Assembly (NCBI GenBank): GCA_016748015.1
Contig: JAAOMT010000369.1
Span: 1-64,000 of the forward strand
Origin: Geosiphon pyriformis
Taxonomy: Eukaryota > Glomeromycota > Glomeromycetes > Archaeosporales > Geosiphonaceae
Direction: 5' to 3'
Length of the DNA stretch: 64,000 nucleotides
Position numbers and translations under genes: made by a program. The notes below the pieces were generated by a model. The model saw only the letters and a list, made by a program, of their open reading frames with translations, searched no databases and was not told where the DNA came from. Shown here in pieces: positions 48,791-61,900 of this stretch (position 1 is its first letter; each line of letters begins with the position of its first letter).

Positions 48791-49555
48791 ATCTTCTGAA
48801 CACAAAAAAATAATAATCTTCATCAACATCTTTTTTCCAATACTTCGCACAAGGCAAATCATTGGTCTATAAGCTCAATTTTAGATCTTTGTACTTTTTG
48901 TATTCAAAAAACTATTGCTCAAAAAATATTTGAATCACTCTCCGAATATTATATAAAGCTATTAAATTCATTTTTTCAGCTTTTTTCAAATTAAATACTT
49001 TGCCCCCAAAGATAAAAAAAATTTCTGATATGTTACGATCTCATATTACAAGCCTTATCAGTTATGGAAGAATGAAGACGCCGTTTTGATTGCGAATTAC
49101 CGAATCTGGAAAGTTTTGAAAAAAAACTTGTAATAATTTTTTCTCACACAAGAAATTTTCGGTACTTCCCTTTTTACTATTTAATCTTCAGACCAATTGG
49201 GGGGAGGTGGAGGGGGAGGGGCATTATTAAAGAGGAGGGAATTCAATTTCTTAAAATAAAAAATTCATAAATATATAGATGAAATTCAAAGAATGAGATC
49301 AAAATGATTTCTTATTTCTTTTGTTTCTTATTTTTCTTTTTTTCTTTTTGACTGCGCATTAGATATTCTTTTATTGTAATTTTCAACCTTGGGGATAAAC
49401 AGTGGCTTTAATAAATGCAATTACTAAAAATTTTCCGAAATGATCAGAAATTCATCACAAACTTTTAATTCATTTTCGGAAATAATCATCCCTCATCAAA
49501 AATGGTACCCACTCGAAGGATTTTATTTATCATAACTGATAAAGAATACTCTAAT
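48441..49555. other. Gene-free stretch with poly(A) and G-rich tract
   Basis: No sustained coding frame. A run of 32 A at 48757-48788 and a G-rich block at 49199-49221 are the only features. Confidence 0.5.
49199..49221 (+). other. G-rich block, possible G-quadruplex
   Basis: Six G, then AGG, TGG, A and five G, A and four G in 23 bp. The spacing would allow a two- or three-tetrad quadruplex. It is unusual in this AT-rich setting. Confidence 0.5.
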
Positions 49556-49566
49556 AATAATAAATA

Positions 49567-49654
<88 letters not shown>

Positions 49655-49762
49655 NNNNNNNNNNNNNNNNNNNNNNNNNNNNNNNNNNNNNNNNNNNNNN
49701 NNNNNNNNNNNNNNNNNNNNNNNNNNNNNNNNNNNNNNNNNNNNNNNNCCCCCCCCCCCCCC
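49556..49762. repeat. (AAT)n tract, 94-bp assembly gap, 14-C run
   Basis: About thirty AAT units (49567-49654), then N at 49655-49748, then 14 C at 49749-49762. The gap sits between two low-complexity tracts, so its real length and content are unknown. The frame called across it is an artefact. Confidence 0.95.
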
Positions 49763-50793
49763 TTAGAGATCTCTCATTCACCTATTTTTTGATGGGTACC
49801 AATTTCAAAAATTAGAAATATCATTTGAATGAATTGATCAGAATTAAAAAATTTATATATATATTTCATAATGAACCAACTTATTTTACATTATCCGATT
49901 TTTAAAAAAGAAAAAAATATCTGAATTCCTTTTGTGGAAATAGACGATAAGTTAAGAAAGTTCTTTTTCAGCTGAAAACCATAATCAAAAAATGCTCCTT
50001 TTTGACTTCATTTTAAATTTTGTATCATCATCATCATTATCATCATCATCATCATCATCATCCTTTTGGAAAATCAAAAACGGTTGAAAAGTATTTGTTC
50101 ATTCAACAATAGACTATTGTTATTTGAACACCTTAATAAAGAGGAAAATAAAGTTTCGAAGGCCGCCATAAAAATTCAGAGTAAAATGATTTTTTTTTTT
50201 TTTTTTTTTTTTTAACGAAAATTTTAAGAAACTTTCCTAAAAAGATCGGCAAGGGGTCGGCAGTAGGGTATAGAACGTCCAACTTAAACAATCTAAGATT
50301 CCCTCATAGAAAATCCTACTTTTACATAATCATTTGATTTCTCAAGAGGAACTCCCAACCACAGCGGTGAGAAATGTGCCAAAGTTCAAGTAGCAAATCA
50401 AAAGTTTTTCAATTACCAAGATATTATGTCATAATGTTATGAAACTGATCTTCAAAGGCGATCATTTCAATCGGATTGATGTTCAGAAAAATATAATTGA
50501 TTAGTGTATAAAATAAGGTTTTATCTTTAAAATTTTTTATATAATTTCAGTTTTTTTAACATATAGATTTGTTCTCATTATTAAAATTTTACATTTTTAT
50601 TTATTTATTTATTTATTGTATATATAAAAAATTAATAGTTAAAAAATAATAATAATAAATTTATAACATATATTTTAATTTGGTTTTATATATAATAATA
50701 CAAAATTTATTTAAAGCCAATATTTTTTTTTTTTTTACATACAATATTAAATATGCAAATTAAATTAATTAATTAAAATTTATAATAATAATA

Positions 50794-50832
<39 letters not shown>

Positions 50833-51058
50833 TATTTTTAAAGTTTTTAAGTCTTTTTTTGTTTAATTAAATTAATTTTAATAAAACAATAATATTTAAA
50901 AAAAAAATTTATTGTATTTTATAATATATTTAAAAAATTATTAAATTAACTTATTATTTTTGTTAAATTAATTTATTTACAACATATAATATTATTTATA
51001 TCATAATTTTATATTTAATTATATATAAAAATATATTAATAAATTTATAATTAAAGAG
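49763..51058. other. Gene-free, several simple repeats
   Basis: (ATC)n at 50028-50062, a T run at 50190-50213, and (ATT)n at about 50793-50832. No coding region or RNA gene seen. Confidence 0.5.
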
Positions 51059-52170
51059 CTTTAAAATAAACTTAATAAGTTTTCTTTTGATTTTACAAGT
51101 AATTATATCTTTTTATAAAATTACAAATTATATTTATATTATTATTTCTAAAAACATTATATAACTTTTATAAAATTATAATACAAATTCTTAATATCTT
51201 TATATAATTTTAAACCAATAAATATTAGTATTTAATAATTCATAATATTAAACATAATTATAAGTTATTTAATAATATTGCTAAATATTCTGTTGTTTAA
51301 TTACTTAAATTTAAACAAAAAATATTAGTTTTACAAATACTAAATATAAATATTATATTAAAAACAATTTTAATAATATTATAACAGAAAGATCTTAAAT
51401 AACATATAATTTTAAAACTTATTTATAATAAACAAACATATTTTCAAAAAATAAAGTTTACTAAATATCTATTTATATTGATATTATTAAAAATACTTAA
51501 AAAAACTAATTATTAATATAATTATGCTTATAATATTACTAATAAAATTACATATTTGTTTTATATATATTCTGAATATATTGTTTTTATTTAAAAATAT
51601 TTATATATTGTTTTAATAAATTGTACATATAAAACAAATTAATTTTAAATATTTATATTTTATATTATTAGTATAAATAGTTTAATATATTTTTTATAAT
51701 TGTTATTGTTTTTATTTATAAAAAAACACAAATATATTATTAATAAACTTTAAAGTAAATTACAAAATATTATATATATATTAAGTTAATTATTATTATT
51801 ATTATTATATATTAAAAATATATATTAATATATATACTTTTTTTTATTTTCTACATATTTATATATTTACTTTGTATTTTAATATATTCAAAAAAAAATA
51901 TTTATTAATTGTAAAAAATATTTTGTAAATAGTAATAATTAAACCAATTTTTATTTAGAATAAATTAATATAATTTAATATGTATTACCAAAAGTATTTA
52001 ATATTAAATAAAATATATTAAGTTATAAATATTTAACAATTTAAATTTTTTATAAAGAAAAATTTATTGTTGTTTAAATTAATAAGAATATATATTTTAA
52101 TAATATTAATTTATTATAGATAAAAAATTAACATACTTAATTAAAAAGCTATTTTAAAGTTTTAACAAAA
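51059..52170 (+). mobile_element. Heavily AT-decayed MULE copy
   Basis: Aligns from end to end with 54780-56090. The opening AAACTTAATAAGTTTTC is identical, and ACAGAAAGATCTT and the stretch around it recur in both. Differences between the copies are mainly C-to-T and G-to-A in this one. No frame survives. Confidence 0.7.
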
Positions 52171-54779
52171 AATTTACAAAAAATTTAATTACAAATATTA
52201 AATGTCTTTAAAAATATGATTAAAAAAGTTAAAATACAACACAATATTATATAACAGATCTTAATTTTTGTTTTAAAAACAGTTTATAAATAGCATTTTT
52301 TTGCACAAAAACTATTAAATAATAATATAACATCTTGTTTTAATGTTTTTTTAACAATAATAAGTTTTTTATATAAATATTAAATTTAAAATATGCTTAT
52401 TATTAAAAAAAATTTTTATAAATCAGTTTTATTTTATTTGGTATTTAGTAAATACAAATTATATTTTATAATAATTAATTTTAAAGTTAATATTTTAACA
52501 GTTATTTTAAGTTTGAATTTATTATTTAAAAAAATAAATTAAATATATTAACTTTTGACTTTATATTAATAAAAAACAATACATGTTTAATATTAATTTA
52601 TTTGTTAAATAAAGTTGTAATTATTTATAGAAAAAATTAATTAAAAATTAATTTCATAAAATGTTTTATGTAAAAAATTGAATTTATTATTAATTATTTT
52701 TTAATATATATTAAACAAAATTAAATATTTATTAATTAAGTTAAAACTATATTTTAAATAATTTTTAAGATAGTATAAAAAACTATAATTAAAACTTTTA
52801 AAAAAAATTATCTTTATTATTATATTAAATTTATTTAATAATTAATATAAATTATTGAAAATAATATTAAATATAATAAATAAATTTATAATAAATATAA
52901 TTATTAAATTATTGTTTTAGTTTTTTTTAAAAAAATGTTATTTTACTATAAAAAAATTGTGCTTTATTAATTTAAAAATATGTAAAAATATTATAATTAC
53001 AATAATTAATTTATTTTGTCTTTATTTAATTTTTTTTAAATAAAATTACAAAAATTAAAATTTAATGTTTTTAGCTTTTTATTAAGACTAATATTATAAT
53101 ATACAAAACTGTATATTTTTTATTTTTTAGGTAATTTTAAAAAAAAACAAACAAATATTATCTTATTTAAACTTAAAAAATTTTATAACAAAATCATATA
53201 ATTATTATTAATATAGTTATTAAGTCTTATTAAAAATATAATTATGTTTTCATATTGTTTTAAAAATAAAAAAATATTATTATGTAAAAGACTTATTATG
53301 TTGTATAAAATTTTTATTTATAAATAATAAATTTGTTTGATTAAATATTTATTAAAAAAAATTGTTAATTTTATATAGTTTCAATTCATATTTAAATATA
53401 ATTTTTGAATTTAAAAGCAACAAATTTGAAAATAGCAGTTGAAAAATTGGTATAATGTAATAAAATTTAACATAAACAGAATTAAAATTAAAATATAACA
53501 TAAAAATAATATTAATATATATTGCAACTTATAATATAAATATAGTAAAGAAAATAAATAAATATTTAAATAAAAGAGTGCTTTGATTAATAATAATTAT
53601 GTAATTAAAAGAATAATTAGCTGAAAAAATAGATAATAATGTAATTGATGTATTTTGGTATTACTTTATCAAATAAAAAATAATTTGGCTCTAATGAAAC
53701 AATTAGTAAGATTCGCTCAAAGAAAGAAATTTGAGTATATTGAAATTTTATAATGTAATTTCACCAAATGTAAAGTTCTATAAATGGATAAAGTCTGAGA
53801 ACGACTCGTTTCGCTGTTTCTTCTGTGAACTCTTGTCTCTTAAGTCAAAGCATTTTAAATAAAAAAATTGTTCATCTGATTTTATCATTATAGGTTTTAG
53901 GAATAAATTGATCCTTGTAGGTCAAACTCAGAATAATAAACAAAATTAAATTTAAAATGAGATTAATCATTTACAAAAGGAAGCAAATTTAGCAAGACGG
54001 AAATATATTAAAGAAGTTTCGTGAAGTTATAAAAAATACTAGCGTCTCTTTTTAATTGATATAATATTTAAATGAAGTCGAATCAATTATTTAGAATAGA
54101 CTTTTTATAAATTTAATTATAATTCGAAGTCTACTAACAAACTTTATTAACTTTAAAAAATACCTGTTTAATTAAGTTTTTAATGTATATATATTTCACA
54201 TTAGTCAATGTTTTAATTTTCTTAAAAACCCCAAATTATGGGTAAAAGATGGTTTAATAAGTGTCTTAGAAATTAATGAATTCAGTTATGTATTGGGTTT
54301 GCTGACAAATATACTTCTTTTTTTCTAAAGCATTTATTGAATCAATTTGCTGTAATCTTTGTAATCATTCTATCGCTGGTTTAGCTCAAATATCTTGACG
54401 TAACAATTAGTCATAACTTTTAAAGTATTCAATAAAAACGATTAAAAAGATTCTTAATTAAAATTATTAAAATTAAAAAATCAACTATTTTAAATTGAGT
54501 TCCATGATCAAAAATTCCAGTTTTTGTATGTTCCTTATAATTAAACTTTAGTGATATCCGACTTCATCATTTGCTTTAACTTAATAAATCATTTTTTTTT
54601 TTTTTTTTTTCAAAAGATGCTTATGTCTTAACTAAAACCGATCACTAGAAATATAAAATCTACTAAATATTACTACTATTTTTAAATAATAATTTTTTTA
54701 TAAAACACAAAACAAAATGACCTTTTAATATATTAAGGGAATTGCTATTTATAGGAACATATTAACGAGTTTATAATCA
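52171..54779. other. AT-rich region, origin unclear
   Basis: 52171-53580 is almost pure A and T. 53690-54480 is somewhat less AT-rich and may be an old gene or transposon remnant, but stops lie in every frame and I cannot assign it. T run at 54591-54610. Confidence 0.4.
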
Positions 54780-56090
54780 AATAAACTTAATAAGTTTTCT
54801 TTTGATTTTACAAGTAATTACATCTTTTTTTATAAAATTACAGATTATATTCATATAATGTTACCAACTCCAGAAACATCATATAGCTCTTGTGAAATGA
54901 TGATACAAAGTCGTAACACTTTTACATACTCCCAAGGATATGTAGTTACAAAACAACACTCTGCTGCTAATGGTACTCGTATTACCTTCAAATGAATATA
55001 ATGCTTCTAAAAGACTTGTATTAGAAGATCGACAATGAAAAAACAGCAAATCGATTAACAAACTGCCCTTTTACTGTATATGGACGATTACTCAAAGCTG
55101 ATAAACACTGGCATTTAACAGTTCGCAATGTTGAACATAATCATGAGCCATCTGATAATATTGCTGGACATCCTGTTGCTTGACGACTTAAATCCAAACA
55201 GAAAGTATTAGTTTCACAAATTTTAAATGCAGGCATTGCACCAAAAGGCAATTTTAATAGCATTACTACAGAAAGATCTTGAACAAACATGTAATTTCAA
55301 AGACTATTTATAATGAACAGATATATTTTCGAAAAATAGAACTTGCTAATCGTCCATCTATACTGGCATTATTGGAAACACTTAAAAAGACCAATTATCA
55401 ATATGACTATGCTTATAATGTTACCAATAAAGTTATACATTTGTTTTATAAATATTCTGAATGTATTGCTCTTGCTTAAAGATATTAATATACTGTTCTA
55501 ATAGATTGCACATATAAAACAAATTTATTTTGGATGTCTATGCTTCATATTATTGGCATAAGTATTTTTAATACATTTTTTACAATTGCTATTGCTTTTA
55601 TTTGTAAAGAAACACAAACATATTATCAATAGGCTTTAGAGTAAATTGTAAAGCTTTATACATATATTAAGCCAATTATTATTATTACAGACCAAAAATA
55701 TGTATTAATGTATGTATTTTTTTCTATTTTCTCTATATTTACAAATTTATTTTGTGTTTGGCATATTTAAAAAAATGTACTTGCCAATTGTAAAAAGCAT
55801 TTTGCAAATAAAAATAACCAAAACAATTTTTATTCAGAATGAACTAATATTATTTAATCTGTATTACCAAAAGTATTTAATATTAAATGAAATATATTAA
55901 GTTATAGATATTTAACAATTCTAATTTTAATAAATTATTTATAAACAACTTAAATTTTAAACAAAAAAAAATTTATTGTTACTTAAATTAATAAAAATAT
56001 ACATTTTGGTAATATTAATTTATTATAAATAAAAAATTAATATGCTTAATTGAAAAACTATCTCAAAGTTTTAACAAAAAATTTATAAGA
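54780..56090 (+). pseudogene. MULE transposase with FAR1-type domain, broken
   Basis: A FAR1/WRKY-like DNA-binding region (YSQGYVVTKQHSA near 54930; NCPFTVYGRL...HWHLTVRNVEHNHEPS near 55060-55160) is followed by a MULE catalytic core: LIDCTYKTN near 55505 with the first catalytic Asp, then GISIF.TFFTIAIAFI...E, IIIITDQ near 55685 with the second Asp, and WHI.KNVLANCKKHF near 55765-55800. Stops and shifts interrupt it throughout, many at Gln/Trp/Arg positions. No terminal inverted repeats were found by eye. This is a Mutator-like DNA transposon remnant. Confidence 0.8.
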
Positions 56091-57012
56091 TGTTTAATTA
56101 TAAATATTTCATGTTTTTAAAAATACACTTAAAAAAATTAAAACACAACAAAATATTGAGCATATTTGAATTTTATAATAAAATATTTTTTAAATATAAA
56201 ATATTATAAATTACTTAAAACATAATAAAAATTTAAATATATAATTTATATTTAATTTTATATAAAAAAAAATTCTTTTTTATTCTAATTAAATTAATAT
56301 TTATTAAAATTATTAAAATTTTATATATATTAATAAATGAATTGATTTAACAATTTTTTATATTTAAATTCAAATTGGTTAAATTTTTTTTAATTATACT
56401 GTTTTTAAAATTAGCAATATATAATTATATAAATAAATAAATAAATAATTATTATTAAAATAATTATTTATTTACATATTTTAAATTAATTTAAAAAATT
56501 TTAATAAATAATTTAATATTTATAATATTATATTATAAAAAAAATTAAATTTTAAAAATTTAGAAATATTAAAAATAATTAAAAATGTTAAAATATTTTG
56601 TATTATTAAATATATATATATAATAATAATAATAAAATAAGAAAAAAACATTTAAAAAATTCAAAATTCAAAATTTAACAAATTATTTAAATTATTTAAT
56701 TATTAAATAAAAATTTATTACATTAAAAAAACTTTATAAATTTTATATATTATTGTTAAATTATTTATACTGTTTTTTATAAAAACAGATATTAAAAGCA
56801 TAAAATTAATAAAATAAATTAATTTTTAATATAATTATTAAAGAAAAAAAATTAATTAATTTTATAAAATATACAAAAAATAATAACTTAATAAAATTTT
56901 TAAATAATTATATTATAATTATTAAAATAAAATAATAATTAATTTTAAATTTATATATAAATATAAATTATATAATAACTTAAATTAAAAATTAATTAAC
57001 AAATAAAAAAAA
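56091..57012. other. AT-rich spacer before the plus-strand LINE
   Basis: Nearly pure A and T. Short motifs resemble decayed transposon DNA but cannot be assigned. Confidence 0.4.
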
Positions 57013-57117
57013 ACTTCTTTTTCTCCTTTGTCCAAAATTCCCAAAAAAGAGTCTAAAGTTTTTTTGAAAAAAGTTTTTTTACCATTCAGTACGATAAATC
57101 AAAACCATTTTTCGATT

Positions 57118-58945
57118 ACAAGGCCACTGTTGGCTCTGTTATTACTGTTATAAAGAAGACTACCAAAGTTTCTAGTTCTGAGGGTAATTTTAAGACAGTT
57201 GCATCAAGGAAAAAGAGAAAAAGTGGTGTATTGGCAAAGAGTGTTGATAATAGTGAAGTTGCTGATAAAGTTCTCAGTAATCATTCATGGGATTCTGAAG
57301 TGGGTGACACTACTGAATCTGAAAGTATTGACATGAAGGAGAAGTGCTTGGTTAAGGAGACCAGTGTTGACTATGGTGAGAATGGTGCTTTCGCAGGAGA
57401 GAATCCTGATCAAATGCCTAAGAGTTTGCATGTAAAGACCAAGAAGGTGTTAGAGAAGTCTCTAGATATGATTGATTATGGTACTGTCAATGTAGATGAT
57501 GACGTGTTAGATGGTTTCTTTCTTCTCCCACCCTCTTTGCCTATCAAACCATCTGTTCAGGTGCCTGTTCACAAATCCTTTGTTTTGGATATTGATCTCG
57601 TAGCTATTGCTGGGAAATCATCTCAGGAGAAATTAAACTTTGTCAGAAAAATTTTCTCAGATATGAATGGTTTTGGGGGGGTCTCTGCTCCCTCAAAATT
57701 TGGTGGAATTATCCAGGCATCTTTTACTTCTAAAAAGGCGATGATGGCGGCTGCTTAATTGGCAAATAATCATGGTGTTATGGTAAACACCGATCTTAAA
57801 TGCCCCATCAACAATCATACGAATCGGACAATTGTGTTGAAAGAAATTACTGTAAGAACTTCCATCAAGGCAGTGCGTGCAGCCATTTTCAAATTTGGGC
57901 TTATTAAGTCGATCAAAATGCAGTTGGTGGGTCTATGGCAAAAGGCAATCGTCGAATTGGAGGATCAAATTCAGGCTGATCTCTTGGCGGCTAAGTGGTC
58001 AGTCCTAATTGGGAAAGATGCAGTGCGTATGGCCTGGGCTGATGTTGACAAACAAACATGGGATGCCAGAAATGAGTTCAGGGCTTTGCTTTACACTCTC
58101 TCTATGGGCACTACCACTTATGATCTTTGGAACTTCATTGGTTCAGTTGGTGGGAAAACATGTGTTATTGAACATAGCTCTGTCAGTTATGTCTGAGCAC
58201 ACTGTGCTACTGCGTGCTTCGATTTTGAGGGTAGCCTTATTCAGGCGATGACAAACACTCCTGTTATAAAAGGCATTGGTCTCTATTGGTCTTGTTTGAC
58301 TGCTGCACTGTGCTCAATTTGCAGAAATTCCGGTCATACTTCTTTCGCTTGCCGTATTGCTGATGTGTCCTCAAGTCCTAGAAGCAAGAGAGCTCTCTTT
58401 TAGCTCAGGATCAGCTCCATCTGGCTAAGATATATGAAAAAAAATCTGCCCCCGTTTCCCGCCCTTTGGCTTTCGGTAGAAAAACCTGGGCCTCCGTAGT
58501 TGGTAAACCACTTCCATTAGTGTCATTTAGTGGTCCAGCTCAATCTGGTTCTGTATCTTATGGTAAACCTTTCCCAACTGTTAGTAGTGAATTGGAAGAC
58601 TGTTTAAAAAATATTGAGGGCAGTCTTGTCAGTCTCATAGAACAAATTGGTGAGTTGGCTAAGAGGTTGGACTCATTTATGCCGGCAGTTTCTCAGTCTA
58701 GCCCTGGATGTCAGCTGCCGGTGACCCCCCCATCACAGAATCAAAGAGAGGATATAGTGATGGGAGTGGATTCGGATGATGCCACTAGTAACAAGACTGC
58801 TGCCGTTACAGGTTCAATTGCCTTATCTGAGGTTGTAAAATTGGAAAACATGTTAGAAGATCTCTCTGCTTTGGTCATGAGCTTATCAGCACACTTGGAT
58901 GGTTTGGCTTTGGCAGGTGGTGCTCTTCTTCTACCTCTTTCTTAA
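57118..58945 (+). pseudogene. LINE ORF1 (Gag-like, CCHC knuckle)
   Basis: Frame 57231-57757 ends at TAA where the minus-strand copy has no stop (likely CAA to TAA). 57759-58196 ends at TGA for an Arg. A shift near 58400 moves the frame to 58466-58945. Content: acidic N terminus, KSFVLDIDL segment, IVLKEITVRTS...IKSIKMQLVGLWQKAIVELE (RNA-recognition-like), knuckle CSICRNSGHTSFAC near 58315-58355, C-terminal Leu-rich stretch. The terminal TAA (58943-58945) shares its last A with the ORF2 start codon. Confidence 0.85.
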
Positions 58946-61900
58946 TGAGTAGTCTAGTGTGGAAAATTGCTATGTGTAATGTTCGTGAGTTGAACATTTC
59001 TGCAAAGCAAGATGATGTCATTCATTGGCATAGGAATATGGACAATTTAGTTTCTATTTTTACTGAGTCAAAGCTTAAAGGGAAAGTTTGTCTGTGGTTG
59101 GCCAACAAATTTGATGGTGTTTGGGTTTTTACTTCTGGTCTGAATTCTGGTTCTTCGGATGCTGAGGTGTTAATCGTCATGAATTTTTCTTTAGCAAAGC
59201 ACGTCTACAAGATTTCTGAGGTGTCTGGTCGGCTCCTATCAATCAAATTGTTGTTCAGAAATAAACTCTCAGTGTCTATTTTGGGGATCTATGCTGGTGC
59301 ATTAGCAGTAACTTGGTTTTTTCAGGCTGGTGAGATCAACTCTCTCATTGCTAAAGCTATTAATGAGTCCTCTTTTGTTATTCTTGGTGGTGATTTTAAT
59401 GAGGATGGTTTCCACAAATGTGCCAGTTTCAAGAAATGTTCTGATTTGGGTTTGGTTAACTCTCTGGGGGGGAGCTCTTTTGTAAAGACATCTACTTGGT
59501 GCAATTCTTGTGGTATTACTAAGACAATTGACTACATGTTCGTTTTTTTTAATTTGGTTGGTGCGGTAGTGGATCATGGTGTGGATGGTGTTGAGAAATA
59601 TTTTAATACTGATCACAAGGCTGTTCATGTTTCTGTGAGACTGGATGGCCTACTTGATGTTCAGCTGAACTCAATGTGCAAACAGGCCAATAGGGATCAT
59701 TGGAAGTATGATATCAAGAATGCCAGTAAGGTTAAGTGGTCAGAATTCAGGAATACTACGGCTGCTAATGCTGTTTTGTTCTTGGATAAGTTTGTTGTGG
59801 CTAAGCAGTTTTCAGATCTGGATGCAATGTGGGACATTGTTCGTAAGGTTGTGGTGCTTTCTGCTGGTGAGACATTCAAGAAAAAATGGTTCAAGGGTTA
59901 TGATAGTGTTTTTAATAAGGTTTTGTCCAGGTTTCATTGTCTGGAGCTGCTGGTATCTAAGCTGGTTAGAGATTCTTGCTTGGTTTCTGGTGAGAATTTT
60001 GCTTCTTTGTTGAAAACATGGGATAAGCTTGATTCTTCTGGTGTGTTGAAGGTGAAGTCTCTGTTTCTTTTAGGTTCTGGTTTTGATCACATTCATTCTG
60101 CACTGGCTAAAGTAAGAAAGTTGTATCATGCTTCTAAGTTGTTGAAATCCAAACGTGCTGAGGAATCTTCGATCAAGCAGACTATCAGTAAGAGGATGGA
60201 GAGTTTTGAACTAGACAAAGGTCATACCATTAGGAGTGTTTTGGAGCATTCCTTTCGCAAGGTGGTCTTAGATCATCTGATTGTGGGAGATGAGTTGGTT
60301 TTGGAGTCTGAATCTGTTAAATCAAAGGTAGATAAAATCATGGAAGGTTGGATTAGGAAGCATCAAGTGATTGATGATGTCTCGGATGATTGGCGCCTCC
60401 AATATCGGCCACTGGAGTATGTTTTTAATGAAGCTTTTTCTGGTGTCATGTGTTCGATTGAGTATGATGAGTTCCTTGGAGTGGTTTTTGATCTTTCGGA
60501 TGGTAAAGCGGCTGGTTTGTCAGGTATTTCAAATGAGCTTTGGAAACATTGTGATAGGTTGGTTTTAAATTTGTTGTTGGTGCTTTTGAATTCTTGTTTG
60601 TCTAGTGAATCAGTGCCTGGCCCTTGGAAAGAAGCATGGGTCACAATGATTTCCAAACCTTATGAGTGGGAAGGTGTCTTGATAAACACACATCCTATTG
60701 CCTTAATCAAAACGGCTCGCAAGATTCTCTCCAAGGTCCTCTCTGACAGGATTTCTTTGGCATGTAGTACTTATGACATACTTCGGAGAGACAATTTTTC
60801 GGTTCTTAAGGGCACAACAACCCAGTCTCCTATTTTTGCAGTTGGTTCAGTGGTCAAGGATGCTTTAAAAAAAAACAGGGAGCTTTGGCTGGTTCTACAG
60901 AACATACGGAAGGCGTATGACTCGGTTGGCTGGATGCATCTCAAGAAGAGTTTGGTTAGGGTTAAGATGTGTAGCAAATTTATTTGGTTTTTTAGTGGTA
61001 TTCATGGGGATCATACCAACCAAGTCATGACTGATTTTGGATTGACTAGTGGTTATCATGTGCACAATGGTTTGGACCAGGGAGAGATCTTTTCTCCTCT
61101 TCTCTGGCACATATTTTATGATCCTCTTTTGTGTGAAGTCAAAAGACAGGAGAGTGTATGTGGGTATAGGTTAAATTCTCACTTTGTTTTCAAGAATGGT
61201 CATTCCGAATCCCAGACTGGGTTTTCTTCTTTTTTCGCCACTGGTGCTTTTGTTGATGATACGATTTGGGTTGGCAGCAGTTAGACGGCTATTCAACATA
61301 TTCTCAATGTTGCTAGTGAATTTTTTCATGTCAATGACATTTCTATTAATAATGACAAAATAGTAGCCATTCCCATCAATAGCAGGGTTAATAATCCCTC
61401 TTTTTCTATCAGCAGTTCGCCCATTTTTATTGCCAAAAAGGGAGAATCTCACTGATATTTGGGCATTTTTATATTGACTGAGGGTTTTTTGAAGCCTAGC
61501 TTAATTAAGGTGCATTCAGATATTCGCTTTTTTGCCAATCTGGTGTTGAGGAAGGCAGTCTCAGATAAGCAGTTCTTGTATTTGGTGTTGGCAGTTCTGT
61601 ATCCAATAGTCAGCTATAGAACTCAGTTCAGTTTTATTCCTGTTGACATGTACAACAAGTAGGATGCACTGATTCGTAAAGGCTTGAAGCTCAAGTCTGG
61701 TTTGCTGCTTGATTTCCCTAATGATGCAATTTATCACTCTTTGTTTTATAGTTTAAAGTCATTTTTTCAAGTTCAATCTGAGAGCAAGGTTGCTTCTCTT
61801 GTCAGTTTTGCAAACTCTGGTGGTATCTTGGATCATTTGTTTTCCCACAGGTCTCATAACTTGCAAGTTCTGTGTTGGCGCCCTATTCATCCATTGAGTT

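Noticed and set aside
49551-49781. Frame of poly-Leu across the gap
   Set aside because: It is made of AAT repeats, unknown bases and a C run; not a gene.
50190-50220. T run followed by AACGA, thought to be a LINE tail like 20528
   Set aside because: Beyond AACGA the sequence does not match the LINE 3' end, so the likeness is chance.
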